From assembly GCF_030816505.1 (NCBI RefSeq), contig NZ_JAUSYB010000001.1, forward strand, positions 1,860,001 through 1,924,000: a stretch of DNA of 64,000 nucleotides, given 5' to 3'. Positions 55,196 through 63,625 of this stretch are shown one piece after another. Position 1 is the first letter of the stretch. Each line of letters opens with the position of its first letter. The notes beneath the pieces were generated by a model. The model did not search any database. It was given only the letters and a program-made list of their open reading frames with translations, and was not told the DNA's origin. Position numbers and translations under genes: made by a program. Origin of the DNA: Microbacterium sp. W4I20. GTDB lineage: Bacteria; Actinomycetota; Actinomycetes; Actinomycetales; Microbacteriaceae.

Positions 55196-56521
55196 TCACT
55201 CGAGAAGAAGGAACTCTCCCCAGCCCGATTCGATCAGGACTCTGGTCTTGACCGCGCCGTTGCCAGTGCCGGGATAGAGATAGAGGTCACCGGCAGGGCT
55301 CCGCGCGAGAATATCTGCGAGACCGTCTCCGTCGTAGTCGACGCCACCGGTCACCGCGGTGTACTCCTGCCATCCCTCGCCGACGTTGCGCGCGGGCGAG
55401 AAGCCGCTGATCGCGCCGGCGTAGAACACCAGCGCGCCGGAATCCCGCACGCCGATGATGTCGCCCCGGCCGTCGTTGTCGAAGTCACCACCGACGAGGA
55501 AGTGGAAATTCTCCCACCCTCCGCCAAGGGTCTGGTTCGGCTTCGCGAAGCCGCCGGCGCCGTTGCCGCGGTAGATCGTGAGGACTCCGGTCGAGGACAC
55601 CCCCAGGACGTCCTGCTTGCCGTCGCTGGTGTAATCCGCTCCGGAAGCGATGTGAAGCATGTCGTACCATCCGGTGCCGGGACTGGTCGTGGGTGACCGG
55701 AACCCGCTCGCGCCGGTACCGGCGTGGAAATCGAGCCCGTTCCTCGTCGCGACGAGGATGTCGCCCTTCGTATCGCCGTTGAAGTCGGTGTGAGTGACAT
55801 GTCTGCGGCTGTCGCCCCAGGACGCCGACACGGTCGTGGCTGCTTGGAAGCCGCCCTTGCCGGTGCCCGCTCGAAGTCTCAGATCGCCGTTGCCGGCGAT
55901 CAGGAGAACGTCGGCCGCCTTGTCGCCCGTGAAGTCCGCCGAGCCGAACTGCGCTCCCGGCGCGCTGCCCAGACCGGGGAGGTACAGCGGGATGAAGCCA
56001 CCGCGGGCGACGTTCGACAGACAGGTGAAACCCTGATTGATGGGCGTGTAGACCGCCCCCTTCAATCGGACCTCGAAATGCAGGTGGTTGGCGACCGTGG
56101 CCCCCGTCTTGCCGACGACGCCGATCTGCTGCCCGCGGGTCACTCGCGTACCGGGCGCGAATTTTCCGGGAGCTGCCATATGCGCGTACCGCGTGGTGTA
56201 CCCGCCCGGGTGCTCGATGTCCGTGTAGTTGCCGTATCCGCTGTTCGACGTCCGCGTCTTGATGACGCCGTCGTACGCGGCGAGGATCGGTGCGCCACCT
56301 GCGCCGGTGATGTCGATCCCGTCGTGGGCGCGGTAATTGCTTCGGCATCCGTCGCCGACCTTGGACTGGATGTTTCCCGACGCCGGGTAGATCATCTGGC
56401 CGTCGGTCGCGGCGGCCGCGGGAGCGGCGGCCCAGATCGACGGGACGAGCACGCCGGCCACCAGCGCCATCGCCGTTGCGATCCCGATCCGGGCGAGACG
56501 CCATCGGGAAGTTCGCTTCAT
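55196..56521 (-). CDS. secreted M23 peptidase with FG-GAP/VCBS-type repeats
   Basis: 441 residues. Signal peptide (RIGIATAMALVAGVLVPSIW, then AAAPAAAA). The LytM domain at about residues 45-165 has YRAHDGIDITGAGG (His and Asp ligands) and ANHLHFEVRL (H-x-H). From about 185 to the end, five repeats of about 50 residues carry DFTGDKAADVL, DFNGDTKGDIL, DYTSDGKQDVL, DFDNDGRGDII and DYDGDGLADIL, calcium-binding FG-GAP blades likely forming a propeller. It probably remodels peptidoglycan with a substrate- or partner-binding propeller. Confidence 0.9.
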   Translation of the reverse strand: MKRTSRWRLARIGIATAMALVAGVLVPSIWAAAPAAAATDGQMIYPASGNIQSKVGDGCRSNYRAHDGIDITGAGGAPILAAYDGVIKTRTSNSGYGNYTDIEHPGGYTTRYAHMAAPGKFAPGTRVTRGQQIGVVGKTGATVANHLHFEVRLKGAVYTPINQGFTCLSNVARGGFIPLYLPGLGSAPGAQFGSADFTGDKAADVLLIAGNGDLRLRAGTGKGGFQAATTVSASWGDSRRHVTHTDFNGDTKGDILVATRNGLDFHAGTGASGFRSPTTSPGTGWYDMLHIASGADYTSDGKQDVLGVSSTGVLTIYRGNGAGGFAKPNQTLGGGWENFHFLVGGDFDNDGRGDIIGVRDSGALVFYAGAISGFSPARNVGEGWQEYTAVTGGVDYDGDGLADILARSPAGDLYLYPGTGNGAVKTRVLIESGWGEFLLLE

Positions 56522-56659
56522 CTCGCGTGCTCTCTTGCTAGCTCGGTCGGCCCCAGGGACGAGTGTCCTCCGCCGTCACCGTACCAGGGCGTGCGGATTA
56601 ACCGAGAGAGCGTCGCCCACGGATGCGAGGCTGTAACCCGCACACCGGCTCCACCTCGC

Positions 56660-56968
56660 TCAGAGCAGGTCGAACGCTCCCCCGTAGGGCGCCGTGTCGT
56701 CACCCGTGTCACGATGATCCACTTGCACGGAGTCGACGGAGATGACCACCTGACTCCCCGTAGAGATGAACACGCTCACCGATCGGTTGCCCACCACGAC
56801 GAAGTCCACGAATCGGCCGCCGCCTTGAGCGGCCGACACGATCTCCTCCTTGATACGGTCCACGTCCTGCCCCTGCGCCAGGAAGAAGCCCACGTCATTG
56901 ACCGCGATCTGGGTGCGAACCATCGTCTGCATCTCAGTCATCCCACTCGCCTCCCCGTCATCTGTCAT
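56660..56968 (-). CDS. small conserved hypothetical protein
   Basis: 102 residues from the ATG at 56968; the ATG nine codons later (MTEMQTMVRTQIAVND) is an equal choice. DVGFFLAQGQDVDRIKEEIV, GGGRFVDFVVVGNRSVSVFI. An alpha/beta small domain, possibly nucleic-acid- or ligand-binding. Divergent from the DUF7882 gene. Confidence 0.7.
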   Translation of the reverse strand: MTDDGEASGMTEMQTMVRTQIAVNDVGFFLAQGQDVDRIKEEIVSAAQGGGRFVDFVVVGNRSVSVFISTGSQVVISVDSVQVDHRDTGDDTAPYGGAFDLL

Positions 56969-57092
56969 GCCGCGAACGTAGCTCCGCGGGCACCCGGACA
57001 GAAGGGGATTGCGCCCGAGACGATTACCGGGCATGCACGCCCTCCGCACCCGCCGGCGTGCGGTGCCATATATCGCGGTGTACGGTTCACTC

Positions 57093-57398
57093 ATGGGCAG
57101 ACTGCGCTATGACGGGATCTCGGATCCGATCCTGATCGAAGACGTGACATTGGCGCACCTGAAGATCGTGATCGCGACGAAGCTCCGACGCCAGGAGAGC
57201 TTCATGATGACCTGGAGGCCGGTCAGCGACGGCATCGACAGGCGCGCGACGGTGTGGATCCACCCGGCCATCCCCCTGCAGTTCGGCTTCGACAGCGCTG
57301 ACCCGCCTCCCATCGACCCGCATCTGATCGCCGAGATGATGAAGGCACTGAACGCCACCGGAGAGCTGGTCCTCGACCACCTCGTCGACTCCCTCTGA
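57093..57398 (+). CDS. DUF7882 family protein
   Basis: 101 residues from the ATG at 57093. MGRLRYDGISDPILIEDVTL, HLKIVIATKLRRQESFMMTW and TVWIHPAIPLQFGF follow the pattern of small actinobacterial proteins now placed in DUF7882, often mislabelled ATP-dependent DNA ligase. No ligase motif (KxDG) is present. Function unknown; usually several paralogues per Microbacterium genome. Confidence 0.78.
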   Translation: MGRLRYDGISDPILIEDVTLAHLKIVIATKLRRQESFMMTWRPVSDGIDRRATVWIHPAIPLQFGFDSADPPPIDPHLIAEMMKALNATGELVLDHLVDSL

Positions 57399-57412
57399 CC
57401 GAGGACTCCACG

Positions 57413-58300
57413 GTGTCGGAGCCCCGCCCCCTGCCCCATGTCGGGTTTGCCGGCCTCGGGATCATGGGCACGCCGATGGCTGCCAACCTCGTGCGCGCCG
57501 GTCTCGATGTGAGGGTGTGGAACCGCACGGCCGCGGCGACCGCGGAGCTCGCCGACGCCGGCGCCACCGTCGCTCCGACCGTCGACGGGTTGTTCGCCAC
57601 CGCGCGCGTCGTCGTGCTCATGCTGCGCGACGAACCGGCCGTCGATGCCGTGCTCTCCCGCGGCTCGGCACGGTTCGGCGAGCTGGTGCGCGACCACATC
57701 ATCGTGCAGATGGGAACCTTCACCCCGGACTTCTCTCGCACCCTCGCCGAAGAGGTCCAGCGCGCCGGCGGCGCCTACGTCGAAGCGCCGGTCTCCGGGT
57801 CGCGCGGCCCGGCCGCGGCCGGCACTCTCGTGGCGATGCTCGCAGGGCCCGCGGATGCCATCGCCGAAGTGGCGCCCGTCATCGACGCCATGTGTGCCCA
57901 GCGGTTCGTGTGCGGCGACGTGCCGGCAGCTCTCGGGATGAAACTCGCGGTGAACACCTTCCTCATCACGATGGTCACGGGCCTCGCCGAGGCGTTCCAT
58001 TTCGCCGCGGCCACGGGAGCAGACATCGAGGTGCTCCGGAAGGTCATCGACGCGGGTCCGATGGCGTCGGCGGTGTCACGCGGCAAGTCCGCGATGGTGA
58101 CCGCAGGCGACTTCACCGCGCAGGCGGCGGTCGGCGACGTCCTGAAGAACGCGGAACTGATCGAAGACGCCGCTCTCGCCGCCGGCATCCCGCACCCGCT
58201 CATCGCCGTGTGCCGCGAGCTGTTCGCGGAGGCCTCCGCCGCGCACCGCGATGACGACATGATCGCGGTGATCACCGCGATCGCCGGGCGCCGAAACTGA
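57413..58300 (+). CDS. NAD(P)-dependent beta-hydroxyacid dehydrogenase-like oxidoreductase
   Basis: 295 residues from a GTG. Rossmann motif VGFAGLGIMGTPMAANLVRA, substrate-binding EAPVSGSRGPAAAGTLV, and the catalytic-lysine helix LGMKLAVNTFLITM. The family includes 3-hydroxyisobutyrate and tartronate semialdehyde reductases as well as imine reductases; the substrate cannot be told. It starts 15 bases after the DUF7882 stop. Confidence 0.88.
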   Translation: MSEPRPLPHVGFAGLGIMGTPMAANLVRAGLDVRVWNRTAAATAELADAGATVAPTVDGLFATARVVVLMLRDEPAVDAVLSRGSARFGELVRDHIIVQMGTFTPDFSRTLAEEVQRAGGAYVEAPVSGSRGPAAAGTLVAMLAGPADAIAEVAPVIDAMCAQRFVCGDVPAALGMKLAVNTFLITMVTGLAEAFHFAAATGADIEVLRKVIDAGPMASAVSRGKSAMVTAGDFTAQAAVGDVLKNAELIEDAALAAGIPHPLIAVCRELFAEASAAHRDDDMIAVITAIAGRRN

Positions 58301-58477
58301 GCGCGCGCGATCGGGTCGACGCAACTAGGCTGGATGCGCGCCAACGCTCGGCCTGACCTCCATGAGGTCTCGGCCCTGGCGTGAGCACACGACCTCCCCT
58401 TCGATCCACTCGACCCCGCCCCGCGGGGACGGAGCCGCCGCTCCGCGACGTGGCCTCGGCAGAAAGGCTTCATCCCC

Positions 58478-59893
58478 ATGAGCGAATCCTCCGGAAACGC
58501 CGACCGCGACGAGCGGTCGCCCGACTTCTTCGACCAGCTGATCGAGACGGCCCCCCGCGAGTCGCAGTCCGCTTTCACCGTGGGCTTCCGCGGTTACGAC
58601 AAGGGCGAGGTGGACGCCGCTCTCGCAACCCTCCGCACGCAGCTGCAGCAGCTCACGGCCGACCTCGCCGAGACCAAGGCCCACCAGTCCGAGGCCGTCG
58701 ACGCCGCACGCGACGAGGAGCGTGCCGCACGCGAGGCCCTCGAGGGGGAACTCAGCGCCGCGCACGCGAAGGCGTCCGACGCCGAGCAGCAGATCGCCAC
58801 CCTCACCTCCGAGCTCGTCGACGCGCCGCAGCCCGACGGACAGGAAGCGCCCTCGCGTCAGCAGTTCGAAGCCATCCTCCGCGTCGCCGAGGAGCAGGCG
58901 AACGTCCTCATCCAGAACGCGGCCGTGCAGGCCGACCGCCTGATGACCTCGGCGCGCGAGGAAGTCACCGCGCAGCGTGCCGAGGCCCAGGCCGACGCCG
59001 AGCGGATCACGGCTCAGGCCCAGCGCGACGCCGACCAGGTGCGCCTGAAGATGGACACCGAGTACACCGCGCACGAGGCCCGTATCGAGCGCGAAGCCGC
59101 CCATGCCGCTGAGAAGGTCAACCAGGCCGCGCAGGAGGCGACCGCGATTCGCACCGAGGCCGAGAAGGGCGCGGCCGCGCTGCGCTCGCTCGTCACGCGT
59201 GAGACCACCCAGCTGCGGGCGGATGCCGAACGCGAGGTGCGCGACATGAACGCGCGCGTCCTGGAGTTCGAGGAGACGCTCACCCGCCGTCAGGACGACG
59301 CTCAGCAGGAGTTCCTCGTGCTGCACAACCAGGCCGTCGCCCACGCCGAGCGCATCACGAACGACGCCAACGAGCAGGTCGCGGCGTCCCTCGAGCATGC
59401 CCAGCGCATCTCGTCACGTGCCGAGGACTACGAGCGCCTGACGCGTTCCCAGGCGCAGACCATCGAAGCCGACGCGCAGGTGCGCGCCCGCGAGATCCTC
59501 GACCGCGCTCGCGTGAAGTCGCAGAAGATCGTCGACTCGGTCACCGGTCACACCACCGCGGTGCTCCATGACGCCGAGGACCGGACCCGTCAGCTGCGCT
59601 GGCAGCAGCAGCAGCTCACGAGCTTCATGGCCGAGGTGCGCGAGCTGATCCGCCCGGACGGCGTCTTCTCGGACGACTCGCTTCCTGCCGCGATCGCCGA
59701 TGCCGCCCCAGGATCCGACGAGACGCCGGCGAAGCCGAAGTCGAACGCGAAGTCGAAGGGCAAGGCCGCGGACGACAGCGCGAACGAGGAGTTCCTCGGC
59801 GACGAGGTGCTCGACGACGAGCGGGACGACGACCGACCGCTCGAGAAGATCACCATCGATGTGGTCGAGGTCGACGAGAACACCACGCGCTGA
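58478..59893 (+). CDS. DivIVA-like coiled-coil protein
   Basis: 471 residues. An acidic start leads to FTVGFRGYDKGEVDAALATL, the DivIVA N-terminal membrane-curvature motif. The next ~330 residues are a nearly uninterrupted coiled coil with many Ala/Glu/Arg heptads (LQQLTADLAETKAHQSEAVD). The tail is Lys-rich then acidic and ends VVEVDENTTR. It is probably a polar or septal scaffold; longer than typical Wag31/DivIVA and distinct from it. AGAAAGG precedes the ATG; a perfect hairpin follows. Confidence 0.82.
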   Translation: MSESSGNADRDERSPDFFDQLIETAPRESQSAFTVGFRGYDKGEVDAALATLRTQLQQLTADLAETKAHQSEAVDAARDEERAAREALEGELSAAHAKASDAEQQIATLTSELVDAPQPDGQEAPSRQQFEAILRVAEEQANVLIQNAAVQADRLMTSAREEVTAQRAEAQADAERITAQAQRDADQVRLKMDTEYTAHEARIEREAAHAAEKVNQAAQEATAIRTEAEKGAAALRSLVTRETTQLRADAEREVRDMNARVLEFEETLTRRQDDAQQEFLVLHNQAVAHAERITNDANEQVAASLEHAQRISSRAEDYERLTRSQAQTIEADAQVRAREILDRARVKSQKIVDSVTGHTTAVLHDAEDRTRQLRWQQQQLTSFMAEVRELIRPDGVFSDDSLPAAIADAAPGSDETPAKPKSNAKSKGKAADDSANEEFLGDEVLDDERDDDRPLEKITIDVVEVDENTTR

Positions 59894-59908
59894 CCCGCAG
59901 ATCGCTCC

Positions 59909-59950
59909 GATGAGGGCGGCATCCACCGGTCGGTGGATGCCGCCCTCATC
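59909..59950. terminator. terminator after the DivIVA-like gene
   Basis: Perfect 20-base-pair inverted repeat (GATGAGGGCGGCATCCACCG and its complement) with a two-base centre. No T-run, so it may act through the stem or with Rho. Confidence 0.7.
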
Positions 59951-59997
59951 CGTTCCACGGCTATCGCTCTCTGTCGCATCGCGTCAAGCTGAGGAGC

Positions 59998-60864
59998 ATG
60001 ACAGACAGCGTGATCGAGGTCCGCGACCTCCGCAAGGACTACGGCGGCTTCTCGGCCGTCGACGGCATCAGCTTCGACATCGCGCGCGGCGAGACCTTCG
60101 CCCTGCTGGGGCCGAACGGCGCGGGCAAGTCCACGACGATCGAGATCCTCGAGGGTTATCGGCACCGCAGCTCCGGTGACGTGCAGGTGCTCGGCGTCGA
60201 CCCCGCACGTGGCGGCCTCGACTGGAAGGCGCGTCTCGGCATCGTGCTCCAGTCGACCGGGGAGGCCGGATCCTTCACCGTGCGCGAGCTGCTGACGGAG
60301 TTCGCGGGCTATTACCCGCACCCTCGGGACGTCGACGAGGTGATCGCCGCGGTCGGCCTCGAGCAGAAGCAGCGCACGCGGGCCGCTCGCCTGTCGGGTG
60401 GGCAGCAGCGCCGACTCGACGTCGCTCTCGGGATCATCGGCCGGCCGGAGCTCCTCTTCCTCGATGAGCCGACGACCGGCTTCGACCCTGAAGCACGACG
60501 GCAGTTCTGGGACCTGATCCGCTCGCTCAAGGCGGAGGGGACGAGCATCCTGCTGACGACGCACTACCTCGACGAGGCCGCCCATCTCGGCGACCGCGCT
60601 GCCGTGATCGTCGGCGGGACGATCGCTGCGATCGGCCGCATCGACGAACTCGGCGGCCCCGAGTCCCGCATCCCGCTCGTGCGCTGGATCGACGCCTCCG
60701 GCCATCGACGGGAGGAGCGCACGGACGCCCCTGGCGCGCTCGTCGCCGACCTGCAGCGCGACGGCGAACCCCCGGGTCTCGAGGTCGTCCGCCCGACGCT
60801 GGAAGACGTGTACCTCGAGCTGATCCACGCGTTCGACCTGCGCTCCGAGGAGAAGGGGGCATGA
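59998..60864 (+). CDS. ABC transporter ATP-binding protein
   Basis: 288 residues. Walker A LLGPNGAGKSTTIEIL, Q-loop IVLQSTGEAG, signature LSGGQQRRLDVALG, Walker B LLFLDEPTTGFDP and H-loop LTTHYLDEA. A C-terminal extension of about 70 residues is typical of drug- or lipid-export ATPases of the CcmA/DRA type. Stop and start overlap the permease gene (ATGA). Confidence 0.95.
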   Translation: MTDSVIEVRDLRKDYGGFSAVDGISFDIARGETFALLGPNGAGKSTTIEILEGYRHRSSGDVQVLGVDPARGGLDWKARLGIVLQSTGEAGSFTVRELLTEFAGYYPHPRDVDEVIAAVGLEQKQRTRAARLSGGQQRRLDVALGIIGRPELLFLDEPTTGFDPEARRQFWDLIRSLKAEGTSILLTTHYLDEAAHLGDRAAVIVGGTIAAIGRIDELGGPESRIPLVRWIDASGHRREERTDAPGALVADLQRDGEPPGLEVVRPTLEDVYLELIHAFDLRSEEKGA

Positions 60865-61700
60865 CCACCACGACCACCACCCCGCAGGCACGATTCGGCC
60901 TCGCGCGCACCCTGCGCCTGGGGGTCCGCCGCGTCCCGTTCGAGCTGCGCCAGTACTTCCGCGCCGGCGACCAGGTGTTCTTCACCTTCCTGTTCCCGAC
61001 GCTCATGTACGTGCTGTTCGCCACGATCTTCACCGGTGACATCGGCGAGGGTCCCGACGCCATCAGCATCGCGACCTATTACCTTCCCGGACTGATCGCC
61101 GGCGGCATCCTGCTCTCCGGCGTGCAGGGCCCGGCTCTCGAGATCGCTGCGGAGAAGAGCGACGGCACCCTCAAGCGCCTCGGCGGCACTCCCCTCTCGC
61201 CCGTCACGTACTTCATCGGGAAGATCGGCGAGGTGTTCGTCACCGCGATCCTGCAGATCGCCCTGCTGATCGCCGTCGCAGTGGTCGTCTACCGCGTCGA
61301 GCTGCCGACGGATGCCGCGGCCTGGGGCCGCTTCGCCTGGGTCTTCGTCCTCGGGCTCATCGCCTGTACCCTGCTGGGCATCGCCCTGTCGTCGGTGCCG
61401 CGCTCCGGCAAGTCCTCCGCAGCGGTCGTGATCCCGGTCGTGCTGCTGGTGCAGTTCCTGTCCGGCGTGTACATCGCCTTCTCGGCGCTGCCGGAGTGGC
61501 TGCAGAACGCCGCGGGCATCCTTCCCGTGAAGTGGATCGCCCAGGGGATGCGCTCTGTCTTCTTCCCGGACTCGTTCCGAGCGGCGGAGACGAGTGGTTC
61601 CTGGGAGGTCGGGCTCATCGCGGTGATGCTGCTGGTGTGGATCGTGGTCGGCCTGGTGCTCAGTCGGCTCACGTTCCGCTGGATCCGTCGCGACCGCTGA
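60861..61700 (+). CDS. ABC-2 type transporter permease
   Basis: 279 residues with six membrane spans. QVFFTFLFPTLMYVLFATIF and YLPGLIAGGILLSGVQGPAL match ABC-2 permeases, as does KSDGTLKRLGGTPLSPVTYF. It pairs with the ATPase, forming an exporter for an unknown substrate; regulation by the adjacent two-component system is likely. Confidence 0.92.
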   Translation: MTTTTTTPQARFGLARTLRLGVRRVPFELRQYFRAGDQVFFTFLFPTLMYVLFATIFTGDIGEGPDAISIATYYLPGLIAGGILLSGVQGPALEIAAEKSDGTLKRLGGTPLSPVTYFIGKIGEVFVTAILQIALLIAVAVVVYRVELPTDAAAWGRFAWVFVLGLIACTLLGIALSSVPRSGKSSAAVVIPVVLLVQFLSGVYIAFSALPEWLQNAAGILPVKWIAQGMRSVFFPDSFRAAETSGSWEVGLIAVMLLVWIVVGLVLSRLTFRWIRRDR

Positions 61701-61737
61701 CCCGTCGGATGCGGCACCGGGAGAACGAGATGGGAGA

Positions 61738-62928
61738 GTGGTCATCATGAGGACGGCAGCCAAGGAACGACTCGGTTGGGACCTCGCCTCGGCGGCCCTG
61801 TTCGTCGTGACCATGCTCCTCGCCTTCACGCTCCCGTCCCGATTCCCCGGCTCCTCCTGGCTGCTGGTGGCGACAGGATGCGGCATCGCCGCCGTCTACG
61901 CGTTCGGCGCCCGGCGCTACGTGAGCATCCGGGAGAGCCCGGAGCCCTCACCGCTGACATCGGGGCTGCTGCAGGCGGCACTGATCGCACTGCTGGCGTT
62001 GGGCACGTCGATCGAGCCGACCATGATGCTGCTGCAGACCCTCGTGCTGCCGTTGATCTGGATGACCTCGCGATCGACGACGCAGTCGATCGTCGTCACC
62101 CTGATGAATGCCGGCATCCTCACCTTCGCGTACGCCGCATCGGCGGGCTTCACCCCGGGGATGATCCTGGGCGGCGCCATCACCTCGGGCCTCTCCGCGG
62201 CGTTCAGCGTGGCCCTGGGGCTGTGGATCACGCGCATCGCAGAGTGGGGCACCGAACGTCAGCGGCTGCTGGCCGAACTCACCGACACCCAGCAGGGGCT
62301 GGAGGCGGCGAGCCGCGAGGCAGGAGCGGCAGCCGAAAGGGCTCGCCTCGCACGCGAGGTGCATGACACGATCGCGCAGAGCCTCACCAGCATCGTCATG
62401 CTCGCGGAGCGCAGCCGGCACGACGGCTCCCGCGACACGATCGGACTCATCGAGGAAGCCGCCAGGGAGGCGCTGCGCGAGGCGCGGGCGCTCGTCGTCG
62501 TCGAATCCCCCGCCGCCGACTCGTCCGCGTCGCTCGCGGAAGCACTGCGGCGGCTGGGCGAGCGGTTCGCCCGCGAGACCGGGGTCCCGGTGTCGGTCAC
62601 CGCCTCTCCCCTCGTCGTGCCGCGCGACATCCAGGTCGTGCTCCTCCGCTGTGCGCAGGAAGGCCTCGCGAACGTGCGCAAGCACGCGGCCGCAGCGTCG
62701 GCCTCGCTCGCGCTGACGGTGTCCGACGACGACGCCGCGCTCGTGGTGAGCGATGACGGGCGGGGACTCGACGGCCGGGATCTCGGCGAACAGCGCGGTT
62801 TCGGCCTCTCGGGCATGCGCGACCGTGTCGGCCTGGTCGGCGGCACACTCGAGGTGCGCGACGGCGAGACCGGCGGCACCGCCCTCACCGTCCGCATCCC
62901 GCTCGCCGTGCGACAGGAGACCACATGA
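61738..62928 (+). CDS. sensor histidine kinase (NarL-type, HisKA_3)
   Basis: 396 residues. Five or six membrane spans within residues 15-165 with little extracytoplasmic sequence, so the signal is probably sensed in or at the membrane. A coiled-coil linker follows, then the phosphoacceptor box REVHDTIAQSLTSIVMLAER, the N-box VLLRCAQEGLANVRKHA and G-box DDGRGLDGRDLGEQRG, GMRDRVGLVGG. The start may be the ATG at 61747. Overlaps the response regulator gene by four bases. Confidence 0.92.
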   Translation: MVIMRTAAKERLGWDLASAALFVVTMLLAFTLPSRFPGSSWLLVATGCGIAAVYAFGARRYVSIRESPEPSPLTSGLLQAALIALLALGTSIEPTMMLLQTLVLPLIWMTSRSTTQSIVVTLMNAGILTFAYAASAGFTPGMILGGAITSGLSAAFSVALGLWITRIAEWGTERQRLLAELTDTQQGLEAASREAGAAAERARLAREVHDTIAQSLTSIVMLAERSRHDGSRDTIGLIEEAAREALREARALVVVESPAADSSASLAEALRRLGERFARETGVPVSVTASPLVVPRDIQVVLLRCAQEGLANVRKHAAAASASLALTVSDDDAALVVSDDGRGLDGRDLGEQRGFGLSGMRDRVGLVGGTLEVRDGETGGTALTVRIPLAVRQETT

Positions 62929-63548
62929 TCCGCGTCATCGTCGTCGACGACCACCCGATCGTCCGATCCGGGATCATCGGTCTGCTCTCCCTCGACAACG
63001 AGCTCGAGGTGGTCGGTGAGGCCGCTGACGGCGCAGAGGCGATCGCTCTCGCGACGTCGCTCCGCCCCGACGTGGTGCTCATGGATCTCCGCATGCCGGA
63101 GGTCTCGGGAGCCGAGGCGACTGCCCGGATCACCGCCGAGCTTCCGGGGGTGCGGGTGCTCGTCCTCACCACGCATGAGGACGACGACGACATCCTCAGC
63201 GCGATCGAGGCCGGCGCCAGCGGCTATCTGCTCAAGGCAGCGCCGCATGCCGAGATCGTCGCCGGCATCCGTTCCGTCGCGGATGGCCACACGGTTCTGG
63301 CCCCGACGATCGCCGCCACCTTGGTGACGCGCATGCGCACGCAGGACCCGGCGCGGCCCGCACTCAGTCCCCGCGAGCTCGAAGTGCTACGGCTCGTCTC
63401 GCGTGGGCGCAGCAACCCCGAGATCGCCCGCGAGCTGTTCATCGGCGAGGCGACCGTGAAGACGCATCTGCTGCACGTGTTCGAGAAGCTCGAGGTGTCC
63501 GATCGGACCAGAGCGGTGACCCTGGCGCTGGAGCTCGGGCTGCTCTGA
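62925..63548 (+). CDS. LuxR/NarL-family response regulator
   Basis: 207 residues. Receiver domain with VIVVDDHPIVRSGI, phosphoacceptor Asp in VVLMDLRMPEVSG, LTTHEDD and GYLLKAAP. The C-terminal LuxR helix-turn-helix is LSPRELEVLRLVSRGRSNPE, then IARELFIGEATVKTHLLHVF. Partner of the kinase; likely controls the ABC exporter upstream. Confidence 0.95.
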   Translation: MIRVIVVDDHPIVRSGIIGLLSLDNELEVVGEAADGAEAIALATSLRPDVVLMDLRMPEVSGAEATARITAELPGVRVLVLTTHEDDDDILSAIEAGASGYLLKAAPHAEIVAGIRSVADGHTVLAPTIAATLVTRMRTQDPARPALSPRELEVLRLVSRGRSNPEIARELFIGEATVKTHLLHVFEKLEVSDRTRAVTLALELGLL

Positions 63549-63575
63549 GCCGATCGCGCACGTCGGGCACAGAAA

Positions 63576-63613
63576 AGCCCGGCATCGCGGAGAAGCTCAC
63601 GCGATGCCGGGCT
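63576..63613 (-). terminator. intrinsic terminator of the desaturase gene
   Basis: AGCCCGGCATCGCG / CGCGATGCCGGGCT with a ten-base loop and TTTT on the minus strand. It may also stop the convergent two-component operon. Confidence 0.8.
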
Positions 63614-63625
63614 GAGGCTGAAGTG

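Noticed and set aside
58325..59398. 357-codon minus-strand frame opposite the DivIVA-like gene
   Set aside because: Shadow of the coiled-coil gene; it is made of repetitive Leu/Gly/Arg runs without domains and has no start signal.
59590..61886. Two long minus-strand frames (433 and 440 codons) over the ABC transporter
   Set aside because: They lie opposite genes with clear Walker motifs and membrane spans and show only composition bias.
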